A DNA stretch of 64,000 nt. Source: Pseudarthrobacter sp. NamE2. Its GTDB lineage: Bacteria; Actinomycetota; Actinomycetes; Actinomycetales; Micrococcaceae. The position numbers and the translations under genes are program-made. Below are positions 9,486 through 17,202 of the stretch, in pieces. The notes under the pieces were generated by a model, which did no database searches, had not been told where the DNA came from, and was given only the letters and a program-made list of their open reading frames with translations. The first letter of the stretch is position 1. The number at the start of each line of letters is the position of its first letter. The DNA lies in NCBI RefSeq assembly GCF_005796205.1, contig NZ_VAHN01000006.1, positions 124,001-188,000 of the forward strand. Reading direction: 5' to 3'.

Positions 9486-10115
9486 ATGACAACCCCAGCC
9501 CTCGACGCTATCGACGCCGACTTTCCCCGACCCGGCAGCGACGTCATTGCCCGACTCGCCAAATTGCCTGCCGCCAACATCGGCGACGCCACTGACCGTC
9601 TCGGTGTAGCGGACTCCGCCATTCAGGCCATCTGGCCCGGCGCACAGCTCGCTGGCCCGGCCTTCACGGTTTGGACCCGTCCAGGGGACAACAAGGGAAT
9701 CCACCAGGCCTTGCAGCTCGCCCGCCCCGGGGACGTCATCGTCGTTGCCGGCGGCGGGGACGAATCCCGGGCGCTGCTGGGTGAACTCATCGGTGAACGT
9801 GCCATCAACGCCGGTATTGCCGGGTTCGCACTCGACGGCGCCGCCCGCGACGCCGAAACGCTGGGTGAAATCGGGATGCCCGTCTTTGCCCGTGCCACTA
9901 GCCCCGCCGGCCCCTACAAGGACGGCCCCTTCCGGATCGGCACCGCTGTTGCGTTCGGCGGGGTTCCCGTCCTGCCCGGCGATGTCATCGTCGGGGACTC
10001 GGACGGCGTCGTCGTTGTCCCCCGTGACCTTGCAGAAAAGGTGGCTGAAGCGGCTGAAGCCGTGTTCGCCGACGAAAGCAACCGCCGCGCCGCGATCATC
10101 GCGGACCGCCGCTAA
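9486..10115 (+). CDS. RraA-like protein (4-hydroxy-4-methyl-2-oxoglutarate aldolase/oxaloacetate decarboxylase family)
   Basis: 209-residue member of the RraA/HMG-aldolase fold family, recognised by NIGDATDRLG, GPAFTVWTRPGDN, the VIVVAGGGDES turn, the GFALDGAARDAETL metal-site region and GDVIVGDSDGVVVVPR. Enzymes of this type cleave 4-carboxy-4-hydroxy-2-oxoacids or decarboxylate oxaloacetate, which fits a carboxylate-import operon. RraA itself binds RNase E, but the context favours the aldolase. The frame is open much farther upstream but overlaps tctC, so ATG 9486 is chosen. Confidence 0.85.
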   Translation: MTTPALDAIDADFPRPGSDVIARLAKLPAANIGDATDRLGVADSAIQAIWPGAQLAGPAFTVWTRPGDNKGIHQALQLARPGDVIVVAGGGDESRALLGELIGERAINAGIAGFALDGAARDAETLGEIGMPVFARATSPAGPYKDGPFRIGTAVAFGGVPVLPGDVIVGDSDGVVVVPRDLAEKVAEAAEAVFADESNRRAAIIADRR

Positions 10116-10135
10116 CCAGGAAGGACGGAAAATCC

Positions 10136-10927
10136 ATGACAGCGTGCACCGTTATCGGCCTCGGCGAAGCCGGAGCCATCTACGCCACGGCCCTTGTCAC
10201 CGCCGGCCACGAGGTCACCGGTTTCGATCCTGTAGCCCCTGCCACTCCTGACGGGGTGACCAGGGCCGCAACGGCAGCCGAAGCCTGTGCCGGGGCAGAC
10301 ATCGTGCTGGTCCTGACCGGTGCCGCCGCGGCACGGGCCGTAGCGGAGGAGTGCCTTCCGGTACTTCCTGAGGGCAGCACCTACGCGGACCTGACCTCAT
10401 CCTCACCCCAGGTCATGCGCGAACTGGGACAGTTGCCGGGCAAAGCACTCTTCGCCGACGTCGCAATCCTCGGGCCCGTCCCCACCCAGGGCGCGAAAAC
10501 ACCGCTCATGGTCAGCGGTCCCGGAGCCCGCGCCGTGGCAGACCTCCTCTCGCCGCTCGGGGCCGAGGTAGAAATCGCCGAGGGTGAACCCGGTGAAGCG
10601 ATGGCCCACAAGCTGCTCCGCAGCGTCCTGATGAAAGGCCTGGCCTCCGTAGTGGTGGAAGCCGTCACCGCAGGCCGGGCAGCTGGTCACGAGGACTGGA
10701 TTCGCGGCCAGATCGCGCGCCAGCTGGCTGGCGACGGGCAGGCCGTCATCGACCGGTTCCTCACCGGAACAGTGAAGCACGCCCAGCGGCGTTCCAAGGA
10801 AATGCAGGACACTGCCGACTACCTGTCAGCCGAACTGGGCGTCCCAGCCGAAATGACCACCGCCTCGGCAGCAGCACATGCCCGGCTGGCAGCAACGACC
10901 GCGGAGCCCACACCGGCCTTGCGCTAA
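10136..10927 (+). CDS. NAD(P)-binding dehydrogenase of the 6-phosphogluconate/3-hydroxyisobutyrate dehydrogenase type
   Basis: 263 residues: an N-terminal Rossmann segment (VIGLGEAGAIYATAL) and a C-terminal helical domain resembling DUF1932-type dehydrogenases. The catalytic-loop region VAILGPVPTQGAKTPLMVSG and a KLLRSVLMKGLASV helix with the expected lysine are visible. It probably oxidises or reduces a hydroxyacid formed upstream or downstream of the RraA-like aldolase. It starts 20 nt after that gene behind an AGGAAGGACGG ribosome site and closes the operon, being followed by a strong terminator. Confidence 0.82.
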   Translation: MTACTVIGLGEAGAIYATALVTAGHEVTGFDPVAPATPDGVTRAATAAEACAGADIVLVLTGAAAARAVAEECLPVLPEGSTYADLTSSSPQVMRELGQLPGKALFADVAILGPVPTQGAKTPLMVSGPGARAVADLLSPLGAEVEIAEGEPGEAMAHKLLRSVLMKGLASVVVEAVTAGRAAGHEDWIRGQIARQLAGDGQAVIDRFLTGTVKHAQRRSKEMQDTADYLSAELGVPAEMTTASAAAHARLAATTAEPTPALR

Positions 10928-10945
10928 CGCCTTCGTCTCGGACCT

Positions 10946-10979
10946 GGGGGCACGCGGCCACTGAAGGCCGCGCGCCCCC
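10946..10979 (+). terminator. Terminator after the tct operon
   Basis: A 14-bp GC-rich stem with a single internal mismatch (10946-10959 pairs with 10966-10979, 6-nt loop) lies 19 nt after the dehydrogenase stop. It has no long T-tract, typical for high-GC actinobacteria. Confidence 0.75.
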
Positions 10980-11051
10980 TTGCTGTGCCTCCGTTAAACC
11001 GACAGAGTCTGCTCAGCTACGGACGATAAGTACACCTGCCGCCTGTGAGGC

Positions 11052-11102
11052 GTCGGCACGACTTTACACGTCGGTGCGGTCGCCTAGTTGAGCTACACCG
11101 CA
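11052..11102 (-). other. tRNA-like 5'-half fragment
   Basis: Read on the minus strand, the segment begins GCGGTGTAGCTCAACTAGG, resembling an acceptor strand plus D-arm. It continues to CGAC-GTGTAAA-GTCG, a 4-bp stem with a 7-nt loop that would present a GUA (Tyr-like) anticodon after U33. The D-stem does not close, and no T-arm or 3' acceptor strand follows, so it is not a functional tRNA. It may be a decayed tRNA end or chance. The rest of the 10928-11295 spacer shows no gene. Confidence 0.25.
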
Positions 11103-11295
11103 ACCTGACACCGGCAGTCACGTGACGGAATTATCCGGCCCTTAGATAAAGGCGGGGAGAACCCGAAAAGGGCGTGTTTGCCCGCGCCGATCGACGGCAT
11201 CCTGACAGCGCACCTGGAGGCGTAGCCTAACAGTTCGGCCGTGGCGGAAGCCGCACTGCTCTGGAATAAGGGGGTGGCAGGCGGTTCTTGGGGAG

Positions 11296-12333
11296 TTAGT
11301 TTCCCTTGCAGCCGCAGGATCTCCGCACCTGCAATTCGGCTGGAAAGATGAGGTGCTCGGATTCTCGGTTGCGTTGTGCTCCTATGAGGGCGCTAACGGC
11401 AGCTTCTGCCATGGCTTCGGCGGGTTGTACCACTGTGGTGAGCGGCGGCCAGCTGTACTCTGCCTCCGCTGAACCGTCGAATGAGGCGATGGCGATGTCA
11501 TCCGGGATGGAAACGCCGGCTTCATGGAGTGCCCGGAGGATACCGACGGCCTGCAGGTCCGAACTGGCGAAGATGGCAGTTGGTTTATCCGCTGAGGCTA
11601 GGAGGCGGCGTCCGGCTATGTATCCTCCCTCACGTGTGAACGGGCTTCGAACGATAGGTCCTTCGGGCAGGCCTGCCTCGGTCAGGGCCTGCAGCCAGCC
11701 CTGTTCGCGTCCGTCAAGGAAGCCCCCCGTGTTGGTACCCATAGCAAGTGCGATTCTTGTGTGTCCATGACTGATCAGGTGTTCGACGACGCTCCTGGCG
11801 CTGCCTGTGAGGTCCACACCAACGCTGTTGAAGCCGGGCGCGTCGGCGCTGTGATTAAGAAGTACTGCAGGGATGTCCGCTGATTCGAGCTCTGCGAGGT
11901 CTGGTTCCATTAGGACGCTGGATAGGAGCACTCCATCGACCTGACGGGCTGCGAGGTTGCGGATGTTCCTACGTTCTTTGGCGAGATTGCCATCTGAATT
12001 GGTGAGCAGCAGTGCATAACCAAGTTCGGCGGCGGCGTCTTCCACAGCGTGCGCGAGCAGTGAGAAAAAGGGGTTACCGTTATCGGGGATCACGAGTCCA
12101 ATGGTTTCCGTAGATCCCAGCTTCAGCGCTCTTGCCGCGGCATTGGGCCGGTAGCCCAGGACGCGGATTGCGTTTTGGACCTTGGCTTCGGTGGCCGGGG
12201 CGACGTTCTTGGGCCCGCCGTTCACCACGTAGCTGACGACGGCGGTGCTGACGCCGGCGTACCTGGCCACGTCCTTGCGGGTCACGGGACCGCCGCGCGG
12301 GGCCTGCACTGCGGGGGAAGTCATGTTCATCAT
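11296..12333 (-). CDS. LacI-family transcriptional regulator of the alpha-galactoside locus
   Basis: 345-residue LacI/GalR repressor. The N-terminal HTH reads RKDVARYAGVSTAVVSYVVNG, with the hinge helix (AARALKLGSTETIGLV) around residue 75 and a periplasmic-binding-like effector domain to the end, closing in a Cys pair (RSCGCKGN). The ATG cluster at 12333, 12330 and 12324 begins 1 nt after the stop of the oxidoreductase gene, so the two form a coupled operon. A frame extending farther upstream overlaps that gene and is not used. It is the obvious candidate regulator of the divergent alpha-galactoside transport operon. Confidence 0.9.
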   Translation of the reverse strand: MMNMTSPAVQAPRGGPVTRKDVARYAGVSTAVVSYVVNGGPKNVAPATEAKVQNAIRVLGYRPNAAARALKLGSTETIGLVIPDNGNPFFSLLAHAVEDAAAELGYALLLTNSDGNLAKERRNIRNLAARQVDGVLLSSVLMEPDLAELESADIPAVLLNHSADAPGFNSVGVDLTGSARSVVEHLISHGHTRIALAMGTNTGGFLDGREQGWLQALTEAGLPEGPIVRSPFTREGGYIAGRRLLASADKPTAIFASSDLQAVGILRALHEAGVSIPDDIAIASFDGSAEAEYSWPPLTTVVQPAEAMAEAAVSALIGAQRNRESEHLIFPAELQVRRSCGCKGN

Positions 12334-12334
12334 G

Positions 12335-13540
12335 CTAGCTACTGGTACCCGGCGCATCGCCGAAGTCACGGATGGGAAGCCTCGCGCCATTCTGCTGCGC
12401 CGACTGGTGGGCCACGATTCCCGGGAGGGTGAAGCGGGCCGCAACCCACGCATTCACCGGCGGCAGTGAGCCCTCGTTGACGGCCGTGACAAAGTCATCC
12501 ACCAGGAAATGGTGGCTGCCTTCGTGCCCGTTGGGGGCTCCCAGGAACTCCTTCGGCAGCCGTTCTGCGTCGTGGACCGGGGACAGTCCCGATACGAAGG
12601 CGTCGCGGAGTTCCGGCGCCACATTGGCCAGGAAGGGATCGTCCAGTGGAATGCTGGGCCGGGTTTCCATCTGCTCCGAAATGTCGTGGACATTTTGTTT
12701 GTCCTGCCAGACCGTGACTTTGGCGAGCTGCTCAAAGCTTGCCTCGGTGCCGAAGAACCGGAACCGGGATTCGCGGATGTGGGAGGGGTAGCCGACGCGG
12801 CGCATTTCGTTGGTGCGCATGGCGCCGCCGTCGTTTAGTTCGAAGAGCGCCGTGGCGTTGGAGAAGTCGTTGCCGAACATGCTGACGTCTTTGTTGAAGA
12901 CGCCGTCGTTACGGCCGTCCCGCATTCCCACGCAGCTGACACTGACGGCATACGCCGGGATGGCGCCTAGGACTCCGCCGATGGAGTGGGTCGGGTAGAG
13001 CATAGGCGGGTAGCTGGCGGTTTCCTTCCACCGTTCGCCACCGCTGTACTGGTAGGCGTCGTAGAAGCCCAGATCCATGTCGTGGACGTAGTCGCCCTCG
13101 GCGTAAAAGATGCGTCCAAACTTGCCGGCCGCGTGCTGCTCTCGGGCGTAGACCGTGGCCGGGTTGTAGTAGCTGGTCTCCCCCATCATGTACACCAGCC
13201 CGGTGTCCTGCACCGCGTCGATGATGCGGGCTATTTCTTCTTCGCTCACTGCCATGGGAACGGCCGAGTACACGTGCTTGCCGGCGTGGAGGGCCTGCTC
13301 CACAAGCGGGCCGTGCGTCCAGCGCTGCGTGAAGATGGCGACGGCGTCGACTTCGGAAGCCAGCAGGTCATCGAAGGCCGGCTTTACCCCTGCCAGGCCG
13401 TAGCGTTCCACCGCTTCGGCAGCCCGCTCGGGGCGTTCATCCACCACGTATACATCGTTGACTCCGGGGTGGAGATTGAACAAGTGCGCGAACTGGGTGC
13501 CGAACTGCCCTGCGCCCACTACGCCTATCGAAAACGTCAT
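12335..13540 (-). CDS. Gfo/Idh/MocA-family NAD(P)-dependent oxidoreductase
   Basis: 401-residue sugar-type dehydrogenase with an N-terminal Rossmann fold (VVGAGQFGTQFAHLF), the YSAVPMAVSEEE segment where the family's EKP-type catalytic lysine motif usually lies (here VP-M, so the lysine is not obvious), and the GGVLGAIP region of the C-terminal alpha/beta domain. Substrates in this family are sugars, inositols or their lactones. It is transcribed with the LacI regulator and divergently from galactoside uptake genes, suggesting a side step in galactoside or sugar-acid use. The exact reaction cannot be assigned. Confidence 0.82.
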   Translation of the reverse strand: MTFSIGVVGAGQFGTQFAHLFNLHPGVNDVYVVDERPERAAEAVERYGLAGVKPAFDDLLASEVDAVAIFTQRWTHGPLVEQALHAGKHVYSAVPMAVSEEEIARIIDAVQDTGLVYMMGETSYYNPATVYAREQHAAGKFGRIFYAEGDYVHDMDLGFYDAYQYSGGERWKETASYPPMLYPTHSIGGVLGAIPAYAVSVSCVGMRDGRNDGVFNKDVSMFGNDFSNATALFELNDGGAMRTNEMRRVGYPSHIRESRFRFFGTEASFEQLAKVTVWQDKQNVHDISEQMETRPSIPLDDPFLANVAPELRDAFVSGLSPVHDAERLPKEFLGAPNGHEGSHHFLVDDFVTAVNEGSLPPVNAWVAARFTLPGIVAHQSAQQNGARLPIRDFGDAPGTSS

Positions 13541-13751
13541 TGTTTGCCCGCCCCTCCTACTCCTGAGTCATGCACACATACACACGACATCGTCTCCGTA
13601 GTGTCCCATCCCTGATCTACTCGAGTCAACATTGAGTACAGCTGCAGTGGTGGAAATGCGAAAAGAAAGAGAACTAACTTGCCCTGCTATATCTACTCGT
13701 ATAGATTTGCTCCCAGTTGTTAGCCCCGTCACAGTCAGGAAAGGGTCGAAG
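13541..13751. promoter_or_regulatory. Divergent control region of the alpha-galactoside locus
   Basis: About 210 bp separates the oxidoreductase start from the permease start. It contains a dyad with arms CTATA...TATAG near 13688-13705 and paired GAGTCA/GAGTAC-like elements near 13565 and 13620-13640. One or more should be operators for the LacI-type regulator encoded behind the oxidoreductase. Confidence 0.45.
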
Positions 13752-14693
13752 ATGACCACCCTTGCCAAACACTCGAGATCGGCAACGCCGGCTTCCCCAT
13801 CCTCCAAGCCGCGCGGCGGCTTCCGTCAGTCCGGGGATCTTAGGATCGCCCTGTTTTTTATCGCACCGGCACTGATCGGGTTCGTCTTCTTCTACCTGGT
13901 CCCCACCGTGCGCGGCATCTACCTCAGCTTCACCGAGTACAACATCCTCGGCGATCCGGAATGGGTCGGTATGGAGAACTATCAGGCGATTGCAAAGGAT
14001 CCCCTGTTTTGGAACTCACTCGCCGTCACCGGCCAGTACGTGTTCCTGAACATCGTCCTCCAGACGGCCCTGGCCCTGGGACTGGCGCTGCTGATGCACC
14101 AGGTGGCTAAATCCACGATCATCCGCGGCGCACTGCTCCTGCCGTACCTGATGTCCAACGTGATCGCGGCACTGCTGTGGTTCTGGATGCTGGACTACCA
14201 GATCGGCGTCGTGAACCAGTTCATCGACTGGGCGGGATTGCCACGCGTGGCGTTCTTCGGCAGCGAGGAATGGGCCATCCCCACCCAGGCACTCATTAAC
14301 ACCTGGCGGCACATGGGCTACACCGCCCTGCTGATATTCGCCGGCCTGCAGGCGATCCCGGGCCATGTGTACGAGGTGGCAAAGCTGGACGGTGCTTCCG
14401 CCTGGCAAACGTTCCGCAAAATCACCACCCCGCTGCTGCGCCCGGTGCTGGTCCTGGTGCTGGTGGTGACGGTCATCGGTTCCTTCCAGGTCTTCGACAC
14501 CGTTGCCGTGACCACTGGAGGCGGCCCGGTCAACGCCACGCGCGTCATCCAGTACTACATCTACCAGCGGGCCTTCACGGAGTCGGACTTCGGTTACGGA
14601 TCCGCTATCGCCGTCATTCTCTTTCTCATCCTCGCCCTCGTGGCCTTCATCCAGATGAAGTTCCTCAAGGGCAACGAGTCGGACCTGGACTAA
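13752..14693 (+). CDS. Sugar ABC transporter permease (MalF-type)
   Basis: 313-residue inner-membrane permease of the carbohydrate ABC family with six predicted membrane segments. The first is FFIAPALIGFVFFYLVPTV around residue 35. The EAA-like loop that docks the ATPase is visible (YEVAKLDGASAWQTFRKITTPLL). ATG 13752 is chosen because an upstream extension from a TTG codon would run through the promoter region. It forms a heterodimer with the next gene product. The operon lacks its own ATPase. Confidence 0.9.
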   Translation: MTTLAKHSRSATPASPSSKPRGGFRQSGDLRIALFFIAPALIGFVFFYLVPTVRGIYLSFTEYNILGDPEWVGMENYQAIAKDPLFWNSLAVTGQYVFLNIVLQTALALGLALLMHQVAKSTIIRGALLLPYLMSNVIAALLWFWMLDYQIGVVNQFIDWAGLPRVAFFGSEEWAIPTQALINTWRHMGYTALLIFAGLQAIPGHVYEVAKLDGASAWQTFRKITTPLLRPVLVLVLVVTVIGSFQVFDTVAVTTGGGPVNATRVIQYYIYQRAFTESDFGYGSAIAVILFLILALVAFIQMKFLKGNESDLD

Positions 14694-14704
14694 GGAGTCC
14701 TCCC

Positions 14705-15631
14705 ATGACCACCACCACAAACCGCGCCCGGCTGGCCAAACCGGCCGCCTGCCGTCGTCCGTTCAACGCCCGCCGTGCCGGCGCTTGGGCACTCCTGGTC
14801 CTGGCCATCGCCGTCTCTGTGCTCCCCTTCCTCTGGGTGCTGCGCACTGCCTTCTCCACTAACAACGCGCTGGCATCCAACGCCACCAGCCTGCTGCCGG
14901 CCGACTTCACCTTCGGCGCCTTCCTGCGGGTCTTCGGGCTCCAGACCCCGGCCGAGGCAGTGGCCGAGGGAGGATCGGGCGCAGCCATCGACTTCTGGCT
15001 CTACCTGCGCAACTCCATCATCTTTTCCTCCATCACCACCGCCGGGGCCGTGTTCTTCAGCGCCATGGCCGCCTACGCCTTCGCCCGACTCCGGTGGAAA
15101 GGCCGCAACGCAGTCTTCAGCCTGTTCCTGGGCACCATGCTGGTCCCGCCGATCTTCACCGCGCTGCCCAACTTCCTGCTCATCAAGAACCTGGACCTGC
15201 TGAACACCATGCTCGGAATGGTCCTGCCCTACGTCTTCATGACCCCGTTCGCCATCTTCTTCCTGCGCCAGTTCTTCCTGAACATGTCCCGCGAGGTGGA
15301 GGAAGCAGCAATGCTCGACGGCGCCAAGCACCTTCGTATCTTCTTCCAGATCGTGCTGCCCAACGCCGCCGCCCCCATCGCCACACTCGCGCTCCTCACC
15401 TTCATCGGCCAGTGGAACGAATACTTCTGGCCCCTGCTGGTCGGATCCCAGGACGACGTCCGCGTCCTCCAGGTAGGGCTCGGCGTCTTCAAGTCCCAGT
15501 CTCCGCAGGGTGCCCCGGACTGGTCCGGCCTCATGGCCGCGACCCTCATCTCGGCCCTGCCCGTCCTGGTCCTGTTCGCCGCCTTCGGCAAGAAGATCGT
15601 CAACTCCATCGGCTTCTCCGGCATCAAGTAA
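14705..15631 (+). CDS. Sugar ABC transporter permease (MalG-type)
   Basis: 308-residue second permease. A cytoplasmic basic N-terminus precedes the first membrane span (AWALLVLAIAVSVLPFLWV); the EAA loop is EEAAMLDGAKHLRIFFQIVLPNAAAP, and the C-terminus ends NSIGFSGIK. It follows the MalF-type gene after an 11-nt gap with an AGGAG ribosome site. Together they form the channel for the galactoside imported via the lipoprotein encoded next. Confidence 0.92.
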   Translation: MTTTTNRARLAKPAACRRPFNARRAGAWALLVLAIAVSVLPFLWVLRTAFSTNNALASNATSLLPADFTFGAFLRVFGLQTPAEAVAEGGSGAAIDFWLYLRNSIIFSSITTAGAVFFSAMAAYAFARLRWKGRNAVFSLFLGTMLVPPIFTALPNFLLIKNLDLLNTMLGMVLPYVFMTPFAIFFLRQFFLNMSREVEEAAMLDGAKHLRIFFQIVLPNAAAPIATLALLTFIGQWNEYFWPLLVGSQDDVRVLQVGLGVFKSQSPQGAPDWSGLMAATLISALPVLVLFAAFGKKIVNSIGFSGIK

Positions 15632-15702
15632 CAGCCGTCATCATCTGACTTCCCGCTTCACACCCATACACCCTCTCCAATTCCCAATCGGAAAGTAGAA
15701 CC

Positions 15703-17040
15703 ATGAAGAAATCCCTCGGCGCCGTCGCCGTCGCCGCAGCTGTGGCCCTCTCCCTCTCTGCCTGCAACGGATCCTCCTCGGAAGAATCCGCCAAGGGCGA
15801 AATCAGCTACTGGCTCTGGGACGCCAATCAGCTGCCCGCCTACCAGCAGTGCGCCGACGACTTCACCAAGGCCAACCCGGACGTCACCGTGAAGATCACC
15901 CAGCGCGGCTGGGACGATTACTGGTCCACCCTCACCAACGGCTTCGTGGGCGGCACAGCACCGGACGTCTTCACCAACCACCTGGGCCGCTACGGCGAAC
16001 TCGCCGAAAACAACCAACTGCTCCCCATCGACGACGCCGTCGAGCAGAACAACATCGACCTCTCCGCCTACAACGAGGGCCTCGCGGACCTGTGGGTGGG
16101 CCAGGACGGCAAGCGGTACGGCCTGCCCAAGGACTGGGACACCATCGGCCTGTTCTACAACAAGGCCATGCTCGCCGCCGCGGGCATCTCCGAGGACCAG
16201 ATGAAGGACCTCACCTGGAACCCCGAAGACGGCGGCACCTACGAAAAGGTCATCGCCCACCTCACGGTGGACAACAGCGGAAAGCGCGGCGACGAGCCCG
16301 GGTTCGACAAGAACAACGTGGACGTGTACGGCCTCGGCCTGAACGGCGGCGGCGACTCCTCCGGCCAGACCGAGTGGAGCTACCTCACCAACACCACCGG
16401 CTGGTCCCACACGGACAAAAACCCGTGGGGCACCCACTACAACTACGACGACCCCAAGTTCCAGGCATCCATGGACTGGTTCGCCGGCCTCGCTGACAAG
16501 GGCTACATGCCCAAGCTGGAGACCACCGTCGGCGCAGCCATGGCAGACACCTTCGCCGCCGGCAAGTCCGCCATCAACGCCCACGGTTCATGGATGATCG
16601 GCCAGTACACCGGCTACCAGGGCATCGAAGTGGGCATCGCCCCCACCCCCGTCGGCCCGCAGGGTGAGCGCGCCTCCATGTTCAACGGCCTGGCCGACTC
16701 CATCTGGGCCGGAACCGAGAAGAAGGACGCCGCCACCAAGTGGGTCGCCTACCTTGCATCCGCTGACTGCCAAGACGTGGTTGCCTCCAAGGCCGTGGTC
16801 TTCCCGGCGCTGAAGGCCTCCTCCGACAAGGCCGCCGAAGCGTTCGCGGCCAAGGGTGTTGACGTGACCGCCTTCACCGAGCACGTCAAGAACAAGACCA
16901 CGTTCCTGTACCCCATCACGGACAACACGGCCAAGGTCAAGGGCATCATGGAACCGGCCATGGACGCCGTGGTTTCAGGCAAGGCCCCGGCCAGCTCCCT
17001 GACCGCCGCCAACGAGCAGGTCAACGCCCTCTTCAAGTAA
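15703..17040 (+). CDS. Sugar ABC transporter substrate-binding lipoprotein
   Basis: 445-residue solute-binding protein of the carbohydrate uptake (family 1) type. The signal peptide ends in a lipobox LSAC (Cys21), followed by ISYWLWDANQLPAY and PDVTVKITQRGWDDYWSTL, GGTAPDVFTNH and the GLPKDWDTIGLFYNKAML segment seen in sugar binders. It should be anchored outside the membrane and deliver an oligosaccharide, probably an alpha-galactoside judging from the GH36 gene downstream. Confidence 0.92.
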   Translation: MKKSLGAVAVAAAVALSLSACNGSSSEESAKGEISYWLWDANQLPAYQQCADDFTKANPDVTVKITQRGWDDYWSTLTNGFVGGTAPDVFTNHLGRYGELAENNQLLPIDDAVEQNNIDLSAYNEGLADLWVGQDGKRYGLPKDWDTIGLFYNKAMLAAAGISEDQMKDLTWNPEDGGTYEKVIAHLTVDNSGKRGDEPGFDKNNVDVYGLGLNGGGDSSGQTEWSYLTNTTGWSHTDKNPWGTHYNYDDPKFQASMDWFAGLADKGYMPKLETTVGAAMADTFAAGKSAINAHGSWMIGQYTGYQGIEVGIAPTPVGPQGERASMFNGLADSIWAGTEKKDAATKWVAYLASADCQDVVASKAVVFPALKASSDKAAEAFAAKGVDVTAFTEHVKNKTTFLYPITDNTAKVKGIMEPAMDAVVSGKAPASSLTAANEQVNALFK

Positions 17041-17050
17041 CCCCATAAAC

Positions 17051-17121
17051 GTGGCTGCGTATGTGGTCGCAGCCACTTGCGCTGGATGCCGCCGCTCCTC
17101 CTCGCGGCGGCGGCATCCAGC
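17051..17121 (+). terminator. Two strong hairpins between the binding-protein gene and the alpha-galactosidase gene
   Basis: Hairpin 1 has a perfect 9-bp stem (17051-17059 with 17068-17076). Hairpin 2 has a perfect 15-bp stem (17081-17095 with 17107-17121). No T-run follows and the same-strand gene starts 80 nt later. Such structures behind a binding-protein gene commonly stabilise its mRNA or attenuate read-through; this is inference. Confidence 0.65.
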
Positions 17122-17202
17122 CCCCTTTCCACCGACTCGCCCAACGACTTTTCCCCACTGGGGGCAGCCTAAGACGCACCCCGTGAATACCGAAAGAGAC
17201 TT

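Noticed and set aside
13632..13751. N-terminal extension of the first sugar permease from a TTG codon
   Set aside because: It would cross the promoter region, and ATG 13752 gives the normal family length.
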